Source of the DNA: Agrobacterium salinitolerans
GTDB lineage: Bacteria; Pseudomonadota; Alphaproteobacteria; Rhizobiales; Rhizobiaceae
Assembly: GCF_002008225.1 (NCBI RefSeq)
Contig: NZ_MRDH01000018.1
Location: forward strand, 62,001-126,000
Length of the DNA: 64,000 bases
Direction of reading: 5' to 3'
Below the pieces are notes generated by a model. That model was not told where the DNA came from and did no database searches. It worked only from the letters and a program-made list of their open reading frames with translations. Shown here piece by piece: positions 9,301 through 19,133 of the stretch. How positions within the stretch are numbered: position 1 is the first letter of the stretch; the number at the start of each line of letters is the position of its first letter. A program made the position numbers and the translations under genes.

Positions 9301-10626
9301 TTTTCCTATGCAGAATTCCGAGAAGATCACGCCGAGCAAATCTTCCACGTCAACGCGGCCGGTAATCCGTCCGAGCGATGTTGCAGCGAGTCTTAAATAT
9401 TCCGACCTTATCGCAAGGTCCAGGGTCTCGGAATCGAGCGCATCACTAACATAGTTCAGCGTCTCTTCAAGTCGTTTTTTATGCCGAGCGCGCGCGGGAA
9501 CCAAAGTCTGGCCGGCACCGACGCGTTTTTCTATTTCCTGCTTCAGCATCGACCGCAGTTCATTCAAGCCTATTCCTTCCTGGGCTGAGATAGACAGATC
9601 AAATCCATCATTCAAAGTAGGGGAATGGAGCGCTGTTTTCGTTCTCACTCGCAAATAGCTCTGGCTCCCGAGCGATTCAACGGGTTGTTTCGGGAACGAA
9701 TCATTATCCTGAAGCAATAGAACGAGATCTGCCGTCTCGGCTGTCAAAACCGCGCGCCGCACGCCTTCAAGCTCAACGATATCCTGTGTTTCTCTTATTC
9801 CTGCCGTATCAAATATCCGAACCAAATATCCTTCCAGATTGATATCGACGCTTAGAACGTCTCGTGTTGTACCGGCAATATCAGTAACGATCGCAACATC
9901 CCGACCGCTAAGAGCGTTCAAAAGAGTGGACTTGCCTGCATTTGGTTCACCGACCAGCGCCACCTTGAACCCGTCGCGAATGATTTCACCGCCGTTACCA
10001 CCCTGGAGATGATGACGGATTTCCGTTTTGAGAAGCGCCATGGCCTCCCAAACCTGAGCCGCCACGGAATCTGGAACGTCCTCCTCGTCGGCAAAATCCA
10101 GTTCCGCTTCGATGAGAGCGCGGGCTCGCGTCAGGCGGCTGGCCCAATCGTCATAAAGCGCCGACAATTTGCCAGTGCTCTGCTCCACCGCCAAGCGCCG
10201 CTGCATCTCCGTTTCAGCCTGCAACAGATCAGCGAGGCCTTCGACCTCAAGGAGATCCATCTTCCCATTCTCGAAGGCTCTACGAGAGAATTCACCGGCA
10301 TCAGCGGGCCGAAGACCCTCAAGATTTTCGAGCTCGGCAAAAATCGAAGCCATGACCGCACGACTGCCATGGCTATGAATTTCAACGCAATGCTCACCCG
10401 TGAAGGAATTTGGAGCTGGAAAGGCGATTACCAGCGCCTGGTCGATGACATCGTCGTTTCGACTCCGAATCGAGCACAACATGGCCTTTCGTGGTGACGG
10501 AAGTTCCCGTCCCGTCAGCATCTTCAACGCATCGAAAGCTCTGGAGCCGCTAATCCTGAAAACAGCCACACCCGCCGGCAAGGCACCGCTGGAAAGCGCG
10601 TAGATCGTATCGGTGGAAGCTGGCAT
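9298..10626 (-). CDS. mnmE: tRNA modification GTPase MnmE (TrmE)
   Basis: The 442-residue protein is the GTPase partner of MnmG. An N-terminal tetrahydrofolate-binding domain (about 1-115) is followed by a helical domain holding the G domain: VALVGEPNAGKSTLLNALSG (P-loop, near residue 220), DIAGTTRD, and DTAG in RIFDTAGIRE. The C-terminal FCIGK ending carries the catalytic cysteine. Two adjacent ATGs lie at 10629 and 10626; the second is better spaced from the GAGGTGA upstream. The protein is slightly shorter than the E. coli one (454). Confidence 0.96.
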   Translation of the reverse strand: MPASTDTIYALSSGALPAGVAVFRISGSRAFDALKMLTGRELPSPRKAMLCSIRSRNDDVIDQALVIAFPAPNSFTGEHCVEIHSHGSRAVMASIFAELENLEGLRPADAGEFSRRAFENGKMDLLEVEGLADLLQAETEMQRRLAVEQSTGKLSALYDDWASRLTRARALIEAELDFADEEDVPDSVAAQVWEAMALLKTEIRHHLQGGNGGEIIRDGFKVALVGEPNAGKSTLLNALSGRDVAIVTDIAGTTRDVLSVDINLEGYLVRIFDTAGIRETQDIVELEGVRRAVLTAETADLVLLLQDNDSFPKQPVESLGSQSYLRVRTKTALHSPTLNDGFDLSISAQEGIGLNELRSMLKQEIEKRVGAGQTLVPARARHKKRLEETLNYVSDALDSETLDLAIRSEYLRLAATSLGRITGRVDVEDLLGVIFSEFCIGK

Positions 10627-10650
10627 CATTCACCTCAGTCTAAAACAGGC

Positions 10651-10680
10651 AAGCCGCATCCGAATAAACGGATGCGGCTT
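10651..10680. terminator. Strong hairpin between rho and mnmE
   Basis: A 12-bp perfect inverted repeat (AAGCCGCATCCG / CGGATGCGGCTT) with a six-base AATAAA loop lies between rho and mnmE. A second 7-bp stem (10698-10704 / 10710-10716) touches the rho stop codon. On the minus strand the large hairpin is followed by GCCTGTTTTA, a weak T-tract, so it may end the rho transcript or only protect its 3' end. Confidence 0.55.
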
Positions 10681-10715
10681 TGAAGCTCTCACGATGAATC
10701 CGGCTAAAGGCCGGA

Positions 10716-11981
10716 TCAGGTATTCATCGATTCGAAGAAATCCGAATTGTTCTTGGTCTGCTTCAGCTTGTCGATCAGGAATTCGATGGCGTCCATCGTA
10801 CCCATCGGCGCGAGAATACGGCGAAGAACGAAAATCTTCTGCAGATCCTGACGCGGCACCAGCAGGTCTTCCTTACGCGTACCGGATTTCAGAATATCCA
10901 GTGCCGGGAAGATGCGCTTGTCGGCAACCTTGCGGTCAAGCACGATTTCCGAGTTACCCGTACCCTTGAATTCTTCGAAGATGACTTCATCCATGCGGCT
11001 GCCGGTATCGATCAGCGCGGTCGCGATAATGGTCAGTGAACCACCTTCTTCGATGTTACGCGCGGCCCCGAAAAAACGCTTCGGACGCTGCAGGGCGTTG
11101 GCATCGACACCACCCGTGAGAACCTTGCCAGAGGAGGGAACAACCGTATTGTAGGCACGGCCGAGGCGGGTGATGGAATCGAGCAGGATGACGACGTCGC
11201 GACCGTGTTCGACCAGGCGCTTGGCCTTTTCGATGACCATCTCGGCGACCTGCACGTGACGGACGGCTGGTTCGTCAAAGGTCGACGACACAACCTCGCC
11301 CTTCACGGAACGCTGCATGTCGGTCACTTCTTCCGGACGCTCATCGATAAGGAGAACGATCAGATAGCATTCCGGATGGTTTGCCGTGATGGAATGAGCA
11401 ATGTTCTGCAGCAGAACGGTCTTACCCGTGCGCGGCGGCGCTACGATCAATCCGCGTTGACCTTTGCCGAGCGGTGCGACGAGATCGATCACACGCGACG
11501 ACAGGTCCTTAGAAGTCGGAACGTCCAGTTCCATCTTGAAGCGCTCATTCGGGTAAAGCGGCGTTAGATTGTCAAAGTGAACCTTATGGCGGATCTTTTC
11601 CGGATCGTCGAAATTGATCGTATTGACCTTGAGAAGCGCGAAATAACGTTCGCCTTCCTTGGGGCCGCGGATCGGGCCTTCAACGGTATCGCCGGTTTTC
11701 AGCGAGAAGCGGCGGATCTGCGACGGCGAGATATAGATATCGTCCGGACCGGGCAGATAGTTTGCATTTGCGGATCGCAGGAACCCGAAACCGTCCTGCA
11801 GGACTTCGACGACGCCCTCGCCGATAATTTCGATGTCCTGGCTCGCGAGAACCTTGAGGATTGCGAACATGAGTTCCTGCTTGCGCATGGTGCTCGCATT
11901 TTCAACTTCCAGGGATTCGGCAAAAGTCAGCAAGTCGGTAGGCGATTTGCTCTTAAGTTCCTGAAGCTTCATTTCAGCCAT
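10716..11981 (-). CDS. rho: Transcription termination factor Rho
   Basis: A 421-residue RNA-dependent helicase of standard length. The N-terminal region includes the cold-shock-like RNA-binding fold ([21 protein letters not shown] near residue 70). The hexameric ATPase core has Walker A in [12 protein letters not shown] near 180 and Walker B in [16 protein letters not shown] near 262. The Q-loop and R-loop region ([14 protein letters not shown]) is near 285. It follows hemJ after a 186-base leader, long enough to host the autoregulation known for rho genes. Confidence 0.97.
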   Translation of the reverse strand: MAEMKLQELKSKSPTDLLTFAESLEVENASTMRKQELMFAILKVLASQDIEIIGEGVVEVLQDGFGFLRSANANYLPGPDDIYISPSQIRRFSLKTGDTVEGPIRGPKEGERYFALLKVNTINFDDPEKIRHKVHFDNLTPLYPNERFKMELDVPTSKDLSSRVIDLVAPLGKGQRGLIVAPPRTGKTVLLQNIAHSITANHPECYLIVLLIDERPEEVTDMQRSVKGEVVSSTFDEPAVRHVQVAEMVIEKAKRLVEHGRDVVILLDSITRLGRAYNTVVPSSGKVLTGGVDANALQRPKRFFGAARNIEEGGSLTIIATALIDTGSRMDEVIFEEFKGTGNSEIVLDRKVADKRIFPALDILKSGTRKEDLLVPRQDLQKIFVLRRILAPMGTMDAIEFLIDKLKQTKNNSDFFESMNT

Positions 11982-12097
11982 GAAGAGAAGACCGTTTGAT
12001 AATGTAATGTCGGGGGAGGGCGTGTTCGCGAATCAGATGCTGTGGGAAATGCCGCAGATGACTGAATAATTCACATGCCACGAAGATGAGTGGCCCG

Positions 12098-12126
12098 AAA
12101 ATAGCGATTGTGCACGGCCGCTGCAA
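12098..12126 (-). promoter_or_regulatory. Candidate housekeeping promoter for rho
   Basis: Read on the minus strand, TTGCAG and TATTTT are separated by 17 bases, a fair match to a sigma-70-type promoter. It lies about 115 bases upstream of the rho start codon in the hemJ-rho gap. The call rests on sequence match alone. Confidence 0.4.
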
Positions 12127-12167
12127 GAGGAAAGCACGAATTCCGCGAAATTTATCGTTGCACCGCC

Positions 12168-12713
12168 CTAACCGAAGGGTTTCACAACCACAAGTATGAC
12201 GATGGCGATCATCAGCACCGTCGGAACCTCGTTCATCAACCGCCAGTGACGGGCAGGCCGCGTATTTTCATCCCGCGCGAAACGTTTTGCGCTGCGCGTG
12301 AAATAAACATGGGTCGCGGTCAGAAGCACCACCAGCGCGATCTTGGCATGCAGCCAGCCGCCGGAAAAACCATAAATCGACCAGGCGAGATAAAGTCCCA
12401 ATATCCAGGATATCATCATCGCCGGGTTCATAATCACCTTGATCAGCCGCTGTTCCATGACCTTGAAGGTTTCGGACTGCTGCGAACCCGGGGGTGCATC
12501 GGTGTGGTAGATGAAGAGCCGCGGCAGGTAAAAAATTGCCGCCATCCAGGAAATCACGGCGATGATATGCAGCGCCTTGATCCAGAGATAAAGATCGGCC
12601 GGATCGGCATAAAATAACAGGGCGACGAAAGCGGCAAAGACACCAATTGCGATGCCCGCGCGCAAAGCCGCCCGGTTACCGGAACGGGCGGAGGTTTGTT
12701 TTTCGTCACTCAT
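12168..12713 (-). CDS. hemJ: Protoporphyrinogen IX oxidase HemJ
   Basis: A 181-residue protein with four predicted membrane segments (starting [16 protein letters not shown], then [20 protein letters not shown] and two more). The motif [12 protein letters not shown] followed by [10 protein letters not shown] is the HemJ signature, with the conserved heme-ligand-type histidine. HemJ oxidises protoporphyrinogen IX in bacteria lacking HemG or HemY. The start overlaps the hemE stop by four bases, placing two heme-synthesis genes in one transcript. Confidence 0.9.
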   Translation of the reverse strand: MSDEKQTSARSGNRAALRAGIAIGVFAAFVALLFYADPADLYLWIKALHIIAVISWMAAIFYLPRLFIYHTDAPPGSQQSETFKVMEQRLIKVIMNPAMMISWILGLYLAWSIYGFSGGWLHAKIALVVLLTATHVYFTRSAKRFARDENTRPARHWRLMNEVPTVLMIAIVILVVVKPFG

Positions 12714-13741
12714 GCCCCGGCTCCGCCGCGCACGCGCTGCACCAGCCGGGTCACGTTTTCCGGGTCAGCCTGGGGGGTAATGCCATGGCCCAGATTGAAG
12801 ATCAGCGGACCTTGTCCCAGCGCCTGCAGCACGGCATCGATGCCATCCTGCAAGGCCTTGCCGCCCGCCACCATCAGCATGGGATCGAGATTGCCCTGCA
12901 CCGGGCCTTCCTTCTGCAAGTCTCTGGCAAAACCGAGCGGCACCGACCAGTCGAGCCCGATGGCGTCGGCGCCCGTCTTGCGGCGATAATCTTTGAGAAG
13001 ATAACCAGCTCCTTTCGCGAAGGCGATGATCTTTGCCGAGGGCCGGCGGGCGTGCACCGATGCGATAATGCGGGCGACCGGCTTTATCGCATAGTCCTCG
13101 AATTCCTTCTCACCGAGCACACCGGCCCAGGAATCGAAGATTTGAACCGCATCGGCACCGGCATCGATCTGCGCCACCAGATAATCGGCGGAAACCTCGG
13201 CCAGAAAAGCCAACAGCTTTTCCATGGCGGCCGGCTCCTGATAACCGAACAGCCGCGCCGGGGCCTGATCCGGCGTTCCGTGTCCCGCGATCATGTAGGT
13301 CGCAACCGTCCATGGAGCACCGCAAAAACCGAGAAGCGTCGTTTCATCCGGCAAAGAGGTGCGCAGACGGGAAACGGTTTCGAAAACGGGCGAAAGATGC
13401 GCCATGACATTTGCGCCGTCCAGCTTCTCGATACCGCTGACATTGATCGGGTCCATGGCCGGACCTTTTCCTTCGCTGAAAGACACGTTGCGATGAAGCG
13501 CATCCGGAATCACCAGAATATCGGAAAAAAGAATGGCGGCATCCAGCCCAAACCGGCGAATGGGTTGGAGAGTAACCTCCGTCGCCAGTTCGGGATTATA
13601 ACAGAGATCGAGGAAACTACCGGCGCTCTTTCGCGTTTCCCTGTACTCGGGAAGATAACGCCCAGCCTGTCGCATCAGCCATATGGGTGGTGGTGTGACC
13701 GTCTGCCCGTTCAACACCGTCATAACCTTGCGTTCGCTCAT
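12710..13741 (-). CDS. hemE: Uroporphyrinogen decarboxylase HemE
   Basis: A 343-residue enzyme that decarboxylates uroporphyrinogen III to coproporphyrinogen III. The family signature [20 protein letters not shown] (residues 17-36) includes the substrate-binding arginines, and [11 protein letters not shown] near residue 88 carries the catalytic aspartate region. It is the first minus-strand gene next to the probable replication origin, as hemE is in Caulobacter crescentus. Confidence 0.97.
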   Translation of the reverse strand: MSERKVMTVLNGQTVTPPPIWLMRQAGRYLPEYRETRKSAGSFLDLCYNPELATEVTLQPIRRFGLDAAILFSDILVIPDALHRNVSFSEGKGPAMDPINVSGIEKLDGANVMAHLSPVFETVSRLRTSLPDETTLLGFCGAPWTVATYMIAGHGTPDQAPARLFGYQEPAAMEKLLAFLAEVSADYLVAQIDAGADAVQIFDSWAGVLGEKEFEDYAIKPVARIIASVHARRPSAKIIAFAKGAGYLLKDYRRKTGADAIGLDWSVPLGFARDLQKEGPVQGNLDPMLMVAGGKALQDGIDAVLQALGQGPLIFNLGHGITPQADPENVTRLVQRVRGGAGA

Positions 13742-14149
13742 GGCACCCAGCTTCTAAAAAATAAAATCAAAGAGATTTAAAAGATTTTCTAATTCTTAGA
13801 GTCTGTGGGTAGCAAGGATTAAAATCATTCCAGTCGAAATGCCGCAGCCACCAAGTTTCAAGCGTGCCTGCGGATATTATAGGTCCGTTTGTTCTGGAAT
13901 AATCCGTAGAATCCGAATTTTATAAATGATTTCAGTTGTTTATGTCAGAACAGAATAACAGAGCGATTGTGGATAATTTGTGGAAAATTTTGAACAGTTG
14001 CGCATTCTCCCAACAATCCACAAGCACGTCGGAGACGACTTAAGCCACTTGCGGATTGTGGAAAAACACCACTTTATTCACGTCGCGGTTCGACCCGCAG
14101 GACAATTCGGAGATTTGTCCCGGTTTATCAACAGCGGGAGAAAAACAGC
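13742..14149. other. Probable chromosomal replication origin (oriC)
   Basis: This 408-base gene-free gap separates minus-strand hemE from plus-strand ppsR. It contains a perfect DnaA box TGTGGATAA (13968-13976), one-mismatch boxes TGTGGAAAA (13979-13987 and 14057-14065) and TTATCAACA (14125-14133), and weaker ones at 13804-13812 and 14014-14022. A very A/T-rich stretch (about 13754-13800) could be the unwinding element. One GANTC methylation site is at 13909. The hemE-adjacent position matches the known Caulobacter origin, and gene orientation diverges here. Confidence 0.85.
13968..13976 (-). promoter_or_regulatory. Perfect DnaA box
   Basis: TGTGGATAA is the reverse complement of the consensus DnaA box TTATCCACA. 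A one-mismatch box follows after only two bases (13979-13987), in the same orientation. Confidence 0.85.
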
Positions 14150-14971
14150 GTGGAGAACAAAAAAAGCTTCTTCCATCTGCACCTGATTTCGGACTCAACG
14201 GGGGAGACTCTAATGTCGGCTGGTCGGGCCGTCTCGGCCCAGTTCCATGCTTCCATGCCTGTGGAACATGTCTATCCGATGATTCGAAACCAGAAGCAGC
14301 TCGCGCAGGTCGTGGATCTCATCGACAAGGAACCGGGCATTGTTCTCTATACGATCGTCGACCAGCAGCTGGCGGAGTTTCTGGATTTGCGATGCCACGC
14401 GATTGGCGTACCCTGCGTGAATGTTCTTGAACCAATCATCGGCATCTTCCAGACCTACCTTGGTGCGCCGTCCAGACGGCGGGTGGGTGCGCAACATGCC
14501 TTGAATGCGGATTATTTCGCGCGGATCGAGGCGCTTAATTTCGCTATGGATCATGATGACGGGCAAATGCCGGAAACCTATGACGAGGCCGATATCGTCA
14601 TTATCGGCATCAGCCGCACATCGAAAACACCAACCAGCATCTATCTCGCCAACAGGGGAATAAAGACCGCCAATATTCCTGTTGTTCCCAATGTACCGCT
14701 ACCCGAAAGCCTGTATGCCGCCACCCGGCCGCTGATTGTGGGCCTGGTCGCGACATCGGACCGCATATCGCAGGTGCGGGAAAACCGCGAACTCGGCGCG
14801 ACGGGCGGATTTGACAGCGGTCGCTACACGGATCGCGCCACCATCATGGAAGAGCTGAAATATGCGCGAGCGCTCTGCGCCCACAACAATTGGCCGCTGA
14901 TCGACGTTACGCGCCGCTCCATCGAGGAAACGGCGGCGGCCATCCTTGCCCTTCGTTCGAGGACACGATAA
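14150..14971 (+). CDS. ppsR: Pyruvate, phosphate dikinase regulatory protein (DUF299 family)
   Basis: The 273-residue product matches the PDRP/PSRP kinase-phosphotransferase family, which switches PPDK or PEP synthase on and off. The P-loop-like [18 protein letters not shown] is near residue 153, preceded by DEADIVIIG, and the N-terminal [13 protein letters not shown] is characteristic. The start is a GTG with GGGAG nine bases upstream. It is the first plus-strand gene right of the origin. Whether the partner is PPDK or PEP synthase cannot be told from this window. Confidence 0.92.
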   Translation: MENKKSFFHLHLISDSTGETLMSAGRAVSAQFHASMPVEHVYPMIRNQKQLAQVVDLIDKEPGIVLYTIVDQQLAEFLDLRCHAIGVPCVNVLEPIIGIFQTYLGAPSRRRVGAQHALNADYFARIEALNFAMDHDDGQMPETYDEADIVIIGISRTSKTPTSIYLANRGIKTANIPVVPNVPLPESLYAATRPLIVGLVATSDRISQVRENRELGATGGFDSGRYTDRATIMEELKYARALCAHNNWPLIDVTRRSIEETAAAILALRSRTR

Positions 14972-15002
14972 TCCGAATCGCATCATTCGGAGCAGACAGT
15001 CG

Positions 15003-15602
15003 ATGAAACAGGAACTGATCCTCGCCTCGTCCAGCGCATCCCGCCAGATGTTGATGCGCAATGCGGGGCTGACATTTTTAGCCATCCCGGCGGATATTGA
15101 CGAGCGCGCGCTCGATGAAAAGCTGGAACGAGACGGAGCCAGCCCGGAAGAGGTGGCACTGGAACTCGCCAGGGCCAAGGCTCTTGCCGTCAGTAGGCTC
15201 TATCCCGGAGCATTGGTTCTCGGCTGCGACCAGACCATGGCGCTCGGCGCCCGCGTCTATCACAAGCCAAAAACCATGGCGGAGGCCGAATCGCATCTCC
15301 TGTCATTGTCCGGCAAGGTTCACCGCCTGAACAGCGCCGCCGTTCTCGTACAACATGGTGAGGTGGTGTGGCAGATTGTTTCCAGCGCTGAGTTGACCGT
15401 TCGGACTTTGAGCGCCGAATTTGTCTCCCGCCACCTGCAACGCGTGGGAGAAAAGGCCTTGAGCAGTGTCGGTGCGTACCAGCTCGAAGGAGAAGGAATC
15501 CAGCTATTCACCTCAATCGAGGGCGACTACTTCACGATTCTCGGCTTGCCGCTTCTGCCGCTTTTATCCAAACTGCGCGACATGGACGTTGTCGATGGCT
15601 GA
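15003..15602 (+). CDS. maf: Maf-like nucleotide pyrophosphatase
   Basis: A 199-residue member of the Maf/HAM1 fold that hydrolyses nucleoside triphosphates, often modified pyrimidines. The N-terminal [18 protein letters not shown] holds the SxSxxR motif, and [11 protein letters not shown] near residue 73 holds the catalytic aspartate. The ATG at 15003 is preceded by GGAG and begins the family similarity, although the frame is open from 14946. The stop overlaps the aroE start by eight bases. Confidence 0.9.
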   Translation: MKQELILASSSASRQMLMRNAGLTFLAIPADIDERALDEKLERDGASPEEVALELARAKALAVSRLYPGALVLGCDQTMALGARVYHKPKTMAEAESHLLSLSGKVHRLNSAAVLVQHGEVVWQIVSSAELTVRTLSAEFVSRHLQRVGEKALSSVGAYQLEGEGIQLFTSIEGDYFTILGLPLLPLLSKLRDMDVVDG

Positions 15603-16455
15603 TTCACGTGAAACATTAACCATAAACGCATTCGTTGTCGGCTATCCGATCAAGCATTCCCGATCGCCCATCATCCATTCCTATTGGCTGAAGAAATTCG
15701 GCATTGCCGGTTCCTACAAGGCTGTGGAAGTCTCCCCGGATGATTTTGCGAATTTCATTGCAACGCTGAAGCAAGGCAAACCGGGCACGGCCGTCGGTGG
15801 CAATGTCACTATTCCCCATAAGCAAGCGGCTTATCAGCTGGCAGACAGGCCCGATGCGCTGGCGGAAGAACTCGGCGCCGCCAACACGGTCTGGATGGAG
15901 GAGGGCGAACTCCACGCTACGAATACGGATGGTTATGGTTTTGTCTCCAATCTCGATGAGCGACATCCGGGTTGGGACAGGGCCGAGCGGGCCGTGGTTC
16001 TAGGCGCAGGCGGTGCAAGCCGGGCGGTCATCCAATCGCTTCGTGATCGCGGCATTGCCGAAATCCACGTCCTCAACCGTACCGTCGAACGGGCCCGCGA
16101 ACTGGCCGACCGTTTTGGGCCGCGGGTTTTTTCCCATCCCCAGGTAGCGCTTTATGAGGTCATGCAGGGTGCCGGACTTTTCGTGAATACGACGTCGCTC
16201 GGCATGGACGGGACGGAAGCGCCGCATCTTGATTTTTCGCTGTTGGCCGCCCAGGCCGTCGTAACCGATATCGTCTATGTGCCGCTGAAAACCCCGATCC
16301 TCAAAATGGCGGAAGAGCAGGGCATGGCTACCGTCGACGGGCTCGGCATGCTGCTTCACCAGGCAAAACCCGGCTTCGAGCGGTGGTTCGGCAAAACGCC
16401 GGAGGTCGATGAGGCCCTGCGTTCTCTCATCATCGAGGATATGGAGAAACATTGA
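15595..16455 (+). CDS. aroE: Shikimate dehydrogenase AroE
   Basis: A 286-residue NADP-dependent enzyme of the shikimate pathway. [13 protein letters not shown] near residue 17 binds shikimate, [14 protein letters not shown] near 70 carries the catalytic lysine, and [16 protein letters not shown] near 132 is the nucleotide-binding loop. The start ATG lies within the end of maf. Codons 3-7 (DSRET) are encoded by a parS-like site at 15600-15615, directly followed by TTAACCAT, a CtrA-type half-site. Confidence 0.95.
   Translation: MADSRETLTINAFVVGYPIKHSRSPIIHSYWLKKFGIAGSYKAVEVSPDDFANFIATLKQGKPGTAVGGNVTIPHKQAAYQLADRPDALAEELGAANTVWMEEGELHATNTDGYGFVSNLDERHPGWDRAERAVVLGAGGASRAVIQSLRDRGIAEIHVLNRTVERARELADRFGPRVFSHPQVALYEVMQGAGLFVNTTSLGMDGTEAPHLDFSLLAAQAVVTDIVYVPLKTPILKMAEEQGMATVDGLGMLLHQAKPGFERWFGKTPEVDEALRSLIIEDMEKH
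15600..15615. other. parS site 3 (15/16, inside aroE)
   Basis: TGATTCACGTGAAACA differs from the parS consensus at one position (T to A at position 3). It spans the end of maf and the first codons of aroE, about 1.5 kb right of the origin. Confidence 0.88.
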
Positions 16456-17063
16456 TGATCGTCATCGGTCTCACCGGCTCGATTGGAATGGGAAAAACGA
16501 CGACGGCGAGGTTGTTCGCGGGAGAAGGCGTTCCGGTTCTCGATTCCGATGAGGTCGTGCACGGGCTTTACCGGGCGGAAGCCGCCCCGCTGATCGAAGC
16601 GGCCTTCCCGGGCACGACCGTTTCCGGTGCGGTGGACAGGCAGAAACTCGGTGAGATCTTGCGGCAGAATCCGGCTAATTTTAGAAGACTGGAAGAGATC
16701 ATACATCCGCTGGTGCGTGAAAGGCAGGAGGCTTTTCTCGCTCAAGCAAGGAAAGAGGATCGGCAATTCGCCCTCCTCGATATTCCGCTGCTGTTCGAAA
16801 CCGGGGCGGAAAGCCGCGTCGATAAAGTCGTTGTCGTCAGTTGCGCGCCGGAGATTCAGCGAGAGCGGGTTTTGTCCCGACCGGGAATGACGGAGGAGAA
16901 ATTCGAAATGATCCTCGCCCGCCAGATGCCCGATGTGGAAAAGCGCCGGCGTGCCGACTTTATCGTCGATTCCGGAAATGGTGTCGAAGCAGCAAGGGAT
17001 CAGGTAAAAGAGATTCTGCAGAAACTGGCCGCTCAGTCGCGCCGCGGAGATATGAATGCGTGA
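16455..17063 (+). CDS. coaE: Dephospho-CoA kinase CoaE
   Basis: About 202 residues; catalyses the final step of coenzyme A synthesis. The P-loop GLTGSIGMGKTTTARLF lies at the N-terminus, and VLDSDEVVHGLY near residue 30 holds the catalytic aspartate. The ATG at 16455 overlaps the aroE stop by one base (TGATG); a TTG just upstream is in frame but unlikely. It overlaps dnaQ by eight bases, so aroE-coaE-dnaQ read as one coupled operon. Confidence 0.95.
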   Translation: MIVIGLTGSIGMGKTTTARLFAGEGVPVLDSDEVVHGLYRAEAAPLIEAAFPGTTVSGAVDRQKLGEILRQNPANFRRLEEIIHPLVRERQEAFLAQARKEDRQFALLDIPLLFETGAESRVDKVVVVSCAPEIQRERVLSRPGMTEEKFEMILARQMPDVEKRRRADFIVDSGNGVEAARDQVKEILQKLAAQSRRGDMNA

Positions 17064-17754
17064 GATCATTTTCGATACGGAAACTACGGGGCTCGAATCG
17101 AAGCTGGACCGCGTGATTGAAATCGGCGGCATCGAGTTGATCAACCACTTTCCCACCGGCCGAACTCTGCATCTGTACATCAGCCCGGAAGATCGCAAGG
17201 TTCACCCCGACGCACTTGCCGTTCACGGGATTACCGATGAGTTTCTGAAGGATAAACCCAAATTCGCTGAGGTCGTCGACCAGATTCGTGACTTCTTCGA
17301 GGGTGCGCGCTGGGTGGCGCACAACGCCACGTTCGACATGGGCTTCATCAACGCCGAATTTGCCCGTCTCGGTATTGAGCCGGTCTCTGCCGAGCTGGTG
17401 ACGGATACGCTTTCGCTTGCCCGTCGCAAGCACCCGATGGGACCGAACTCGCTGGACGCGCTTTGCCGTCGTTACGGCATCGACAATTCCCATCGCACCA
17501 AGCACGGCGCGCTTCTCGACTCCGAACTGCTCGCCGAGGTTTATATTGAAATGATTGGCGGGCGCCAGACGGCGCTCGGTTTCGGTTCCGCCGCCAAGCA
17601 GGAAACCATCATCGTCGAGGACGATGTACCGCTTGAGCCGCTGCAAAGGCCGCGGGCTTTGCCCTCCAGGCTGGATGCGGAAACGGTCGCGGCCCACGGT
17701 AAACTTGTTCTCGGCATGGGCGACAAGGCGATCTGGAACCGTTACCAGAATTGA
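17056..17754 (+). CDS. dnaQ: DNA polymerase III epsilon subunit (proofreading exonuclease)
   Basis: A 232-residue DEDDh exonuclease. IIFDTETTGLE supplies Asp7 and Glu9, VAHNATFDMGFINAEF near residue 93 supplies the ExoII aspartate, and HRTKHGALLDSELLAEVY near 150 supplies the ExoIII His and Asp. The polymerase-binding C-terminal tail is short. The gene ends before a strong bidirectional terminator shared with secB. Confidence 0.95.
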   Translation: MREIIFDTETTGLESKLDRVIEIGGIELINHFPTGRTLHLYISPEDRKVHPDALAVHGITDEFLKDKPKFAEVVDQIRDFFEGARWVAHNATFDMGFINAEFARLGIEPVSAELVTDTLSLARRKHPMGPNSLDALCRRYGIDNSHRTKHGALLDSELLAEVYIEMIGGRQTALGFGSAAKQETIIVEDDVPLEPLQRPRALPSRLDAETVAAHGKLVLGMGDKAIWNRYQN

Positions 17755-17794
17755 TACCTGTCCAGGCACTGTAAACGGTGAATGCCGTCAAAGA

Positions 17795-17820
17795 AAAACC
17801 CGGGCATGAACCCGGGTTTT
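17795..17820. terminator. Bidirectional terminator between dnaQ and secB
   Basis: A 10-bp perfect stem (AAAACCCGGG / CCCGGGTTTT) with a six-base CATGAA loop is followed by GTTTTG on the plus strand and mirrored by A's on the other side. The convergent genes dnaQ and secB end on either side. Confidence 0.88.
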
Positions 17821-17856
17821 GTTTTGTCTGAATTCTGCAGCGCAGAGCCGCGTCAC

Positions 17857-18339
17857 TTAGTTCGGTACCGCCTGAACCTTGGCCTTGGCCTGTTCCTCGG
17901 CAACGCGCTGGGCGAACATCTGCGCGAAATCGATTGGATCGATCATCAGCGGCGGGAAACCGCCATTGCGGGTAACGTCCGCAATGATCTGGCGCGCGAA
18001 AGGGAACAACAGGCGCGGGCATTCAATGAACAGCACCGGCAGCATATGTTCCTGCGGGAAGCCGGCAATGCGGAACACGCCGCCGTAAACCAGTTCGGCC
18101 GCGAACAACACCTTGTCGCCATCCTTGGCTTCCGCGTTCAGCGTCAGAACAACATCGAAATCCGAACCGGAGATCGGGTTTGCGTTGACGTTGACATTGA
18201 TATTAATCGACGGCGCATTGTCACGTGCCTGAAGCGAGCGAGGAGCACCCGGATTTTCGAAGGAAAGATCCTTGATGTACTGGGCAAGAATGTTGAGGGA
18301 AGGACTTACTGCGTCCTGTGCACCATTTTCAGCGGTCAT
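17857..18339 (-). CDS. secB: Protein-export chaperone SecB
   Basis: A 160-residue SecB, which keeps preproteins unfolded and hands them to SecA. The core contains [19 protein letters not shown] near residue 15, [19 protein letters not shown] near 50 and [20 protein letters not shown] near 113. The ATG has GAGGAA seven bases upstream. It sits beside dnaQ, a common rhizobial neighbourhood. fxsA lies about 100 bases further along on the same strand. Confidence 0.96.
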   Translation of the reverse strand: MTAENGAQDAVSPSLNILAQYIKDLSFENPGAPRSLQARDNAPSININVNVNANPISGSDFDVVLTLNAEAKDGDKVLFAAELVYGGVFRIAGFPQEHMLPVLFIECPRLLFPFARQIIADVTRNGGFPPLMIDPIDFAQMFAQRVAEEQAKAKVQAVPN

Positions 18340-18441
18340 TACATTTCCTCACGGCATGAATTCGTGGAAGGCGGTCTACCATTTCGACCGGGGGCTTACA
18401 ACCCTTCGTGATCGGGTCACCGCGATCCGTTCCGCCCGGGA

Positions 18442-18993
18442 TCAGGGTTTTGGCAGGTCGCGATTGTCCGGTTTGCGCGACCATGGGGAATCATCCTTTG
18501 GCTCGTCGCGATGAAACTCTTCCTCGTCGAGATCCACTACCTTCGAATTGCCCGTATGTCCCGGGTCGTTCCGAAAGCCGGAAAAATCTCCGGGCTGAGA
18601 ACCAGATTGCTGGCCGGAGTGCCGAAAGGAACCAGCAACGACGACGCGCGGCCCGAAGGCCTTCCAGAAAAAGCGCCGTACGGTGGGCGACAGAAGCAGA
18701 AGGCCGAGAATGTCGGTAATGAAACCGGGAATGAAAAGCAGGATCCCGGCAACGACGCGCATGGCGCCATTCACCAACTCATCCGCCGGCTGCGCGCCGG
18801 TACGCCCCGCGTCCTGGAGGTTTCTCACCATGCCGATGCCTCCGAGCCGCAGGATGAGCAACCCCAGAAACGAGGTGAACAGGACAAGCGCCAATGTCAG
18901 CCACAAACCGATTGCCTTGCCAACAATGATGAAACCGGCAATTTCGAGGATGGGCATCATCAGGATGGCGATGGGGAGAAAGGGAAAACGCAT
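18442..18993 (-). CDS. fxsA: FxsA family membrane protein
   Basis: A 183-residue integral membrane protein with hydrophobic segments FLPIAILMMPILEIAGFIIV, LWLTLALVLFTSFLGLLILR and, around residue 80, VAGILLFIPGFITDILGLLLL, the FxsA signature region. E. coli FxsA (YeaL-like region, phage exclusion suppressor) relieves F-plasmid exclusion of phage T7; the role in this organism is unknown. The C-terminal tail is polar and Gly/Ser/Asp-rich. It is divergent from the Tim44-like gene across 140 bases. Confidence 0.88.
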   Translation of the reverse strand: MRFPFLPIAILMMPILEIAGFIIVGKAIGLWLTLALVLFTSFLGLLILRLGGIGMVRNLQDAGRTGAQPADELVNGAMRVVAGILLFIPGFITDILGLLLLSPTVRRFFWKAFGPRVVVAGSFRHSGQQSGSQPGDFSGFRNDPGHTGNSKVVDLDEEEFHRDEPKDDSPWSRKPDNRDLPKP

Positions 18994-19133
18994 CTTCTAG
19001 CCTTGCGTGTGCATCTCTGGCAGATTGCCGGTTCCCGGGACACCGATGATTGAATCTGCGCATTTGAATGATGATAAGATGCAGACTATATGATGGTGTA
19101 GTTTTCGAATTTAAATGGCGGTTTTGGTAAAAG

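Noticed and set aside
13775-13795. A full CtrA box (TTAA-N7-TTAA) in the origin A/T-rich tract
   Set aside because: TTAA is present at one side, but the second element is mismatched at the required spacing.
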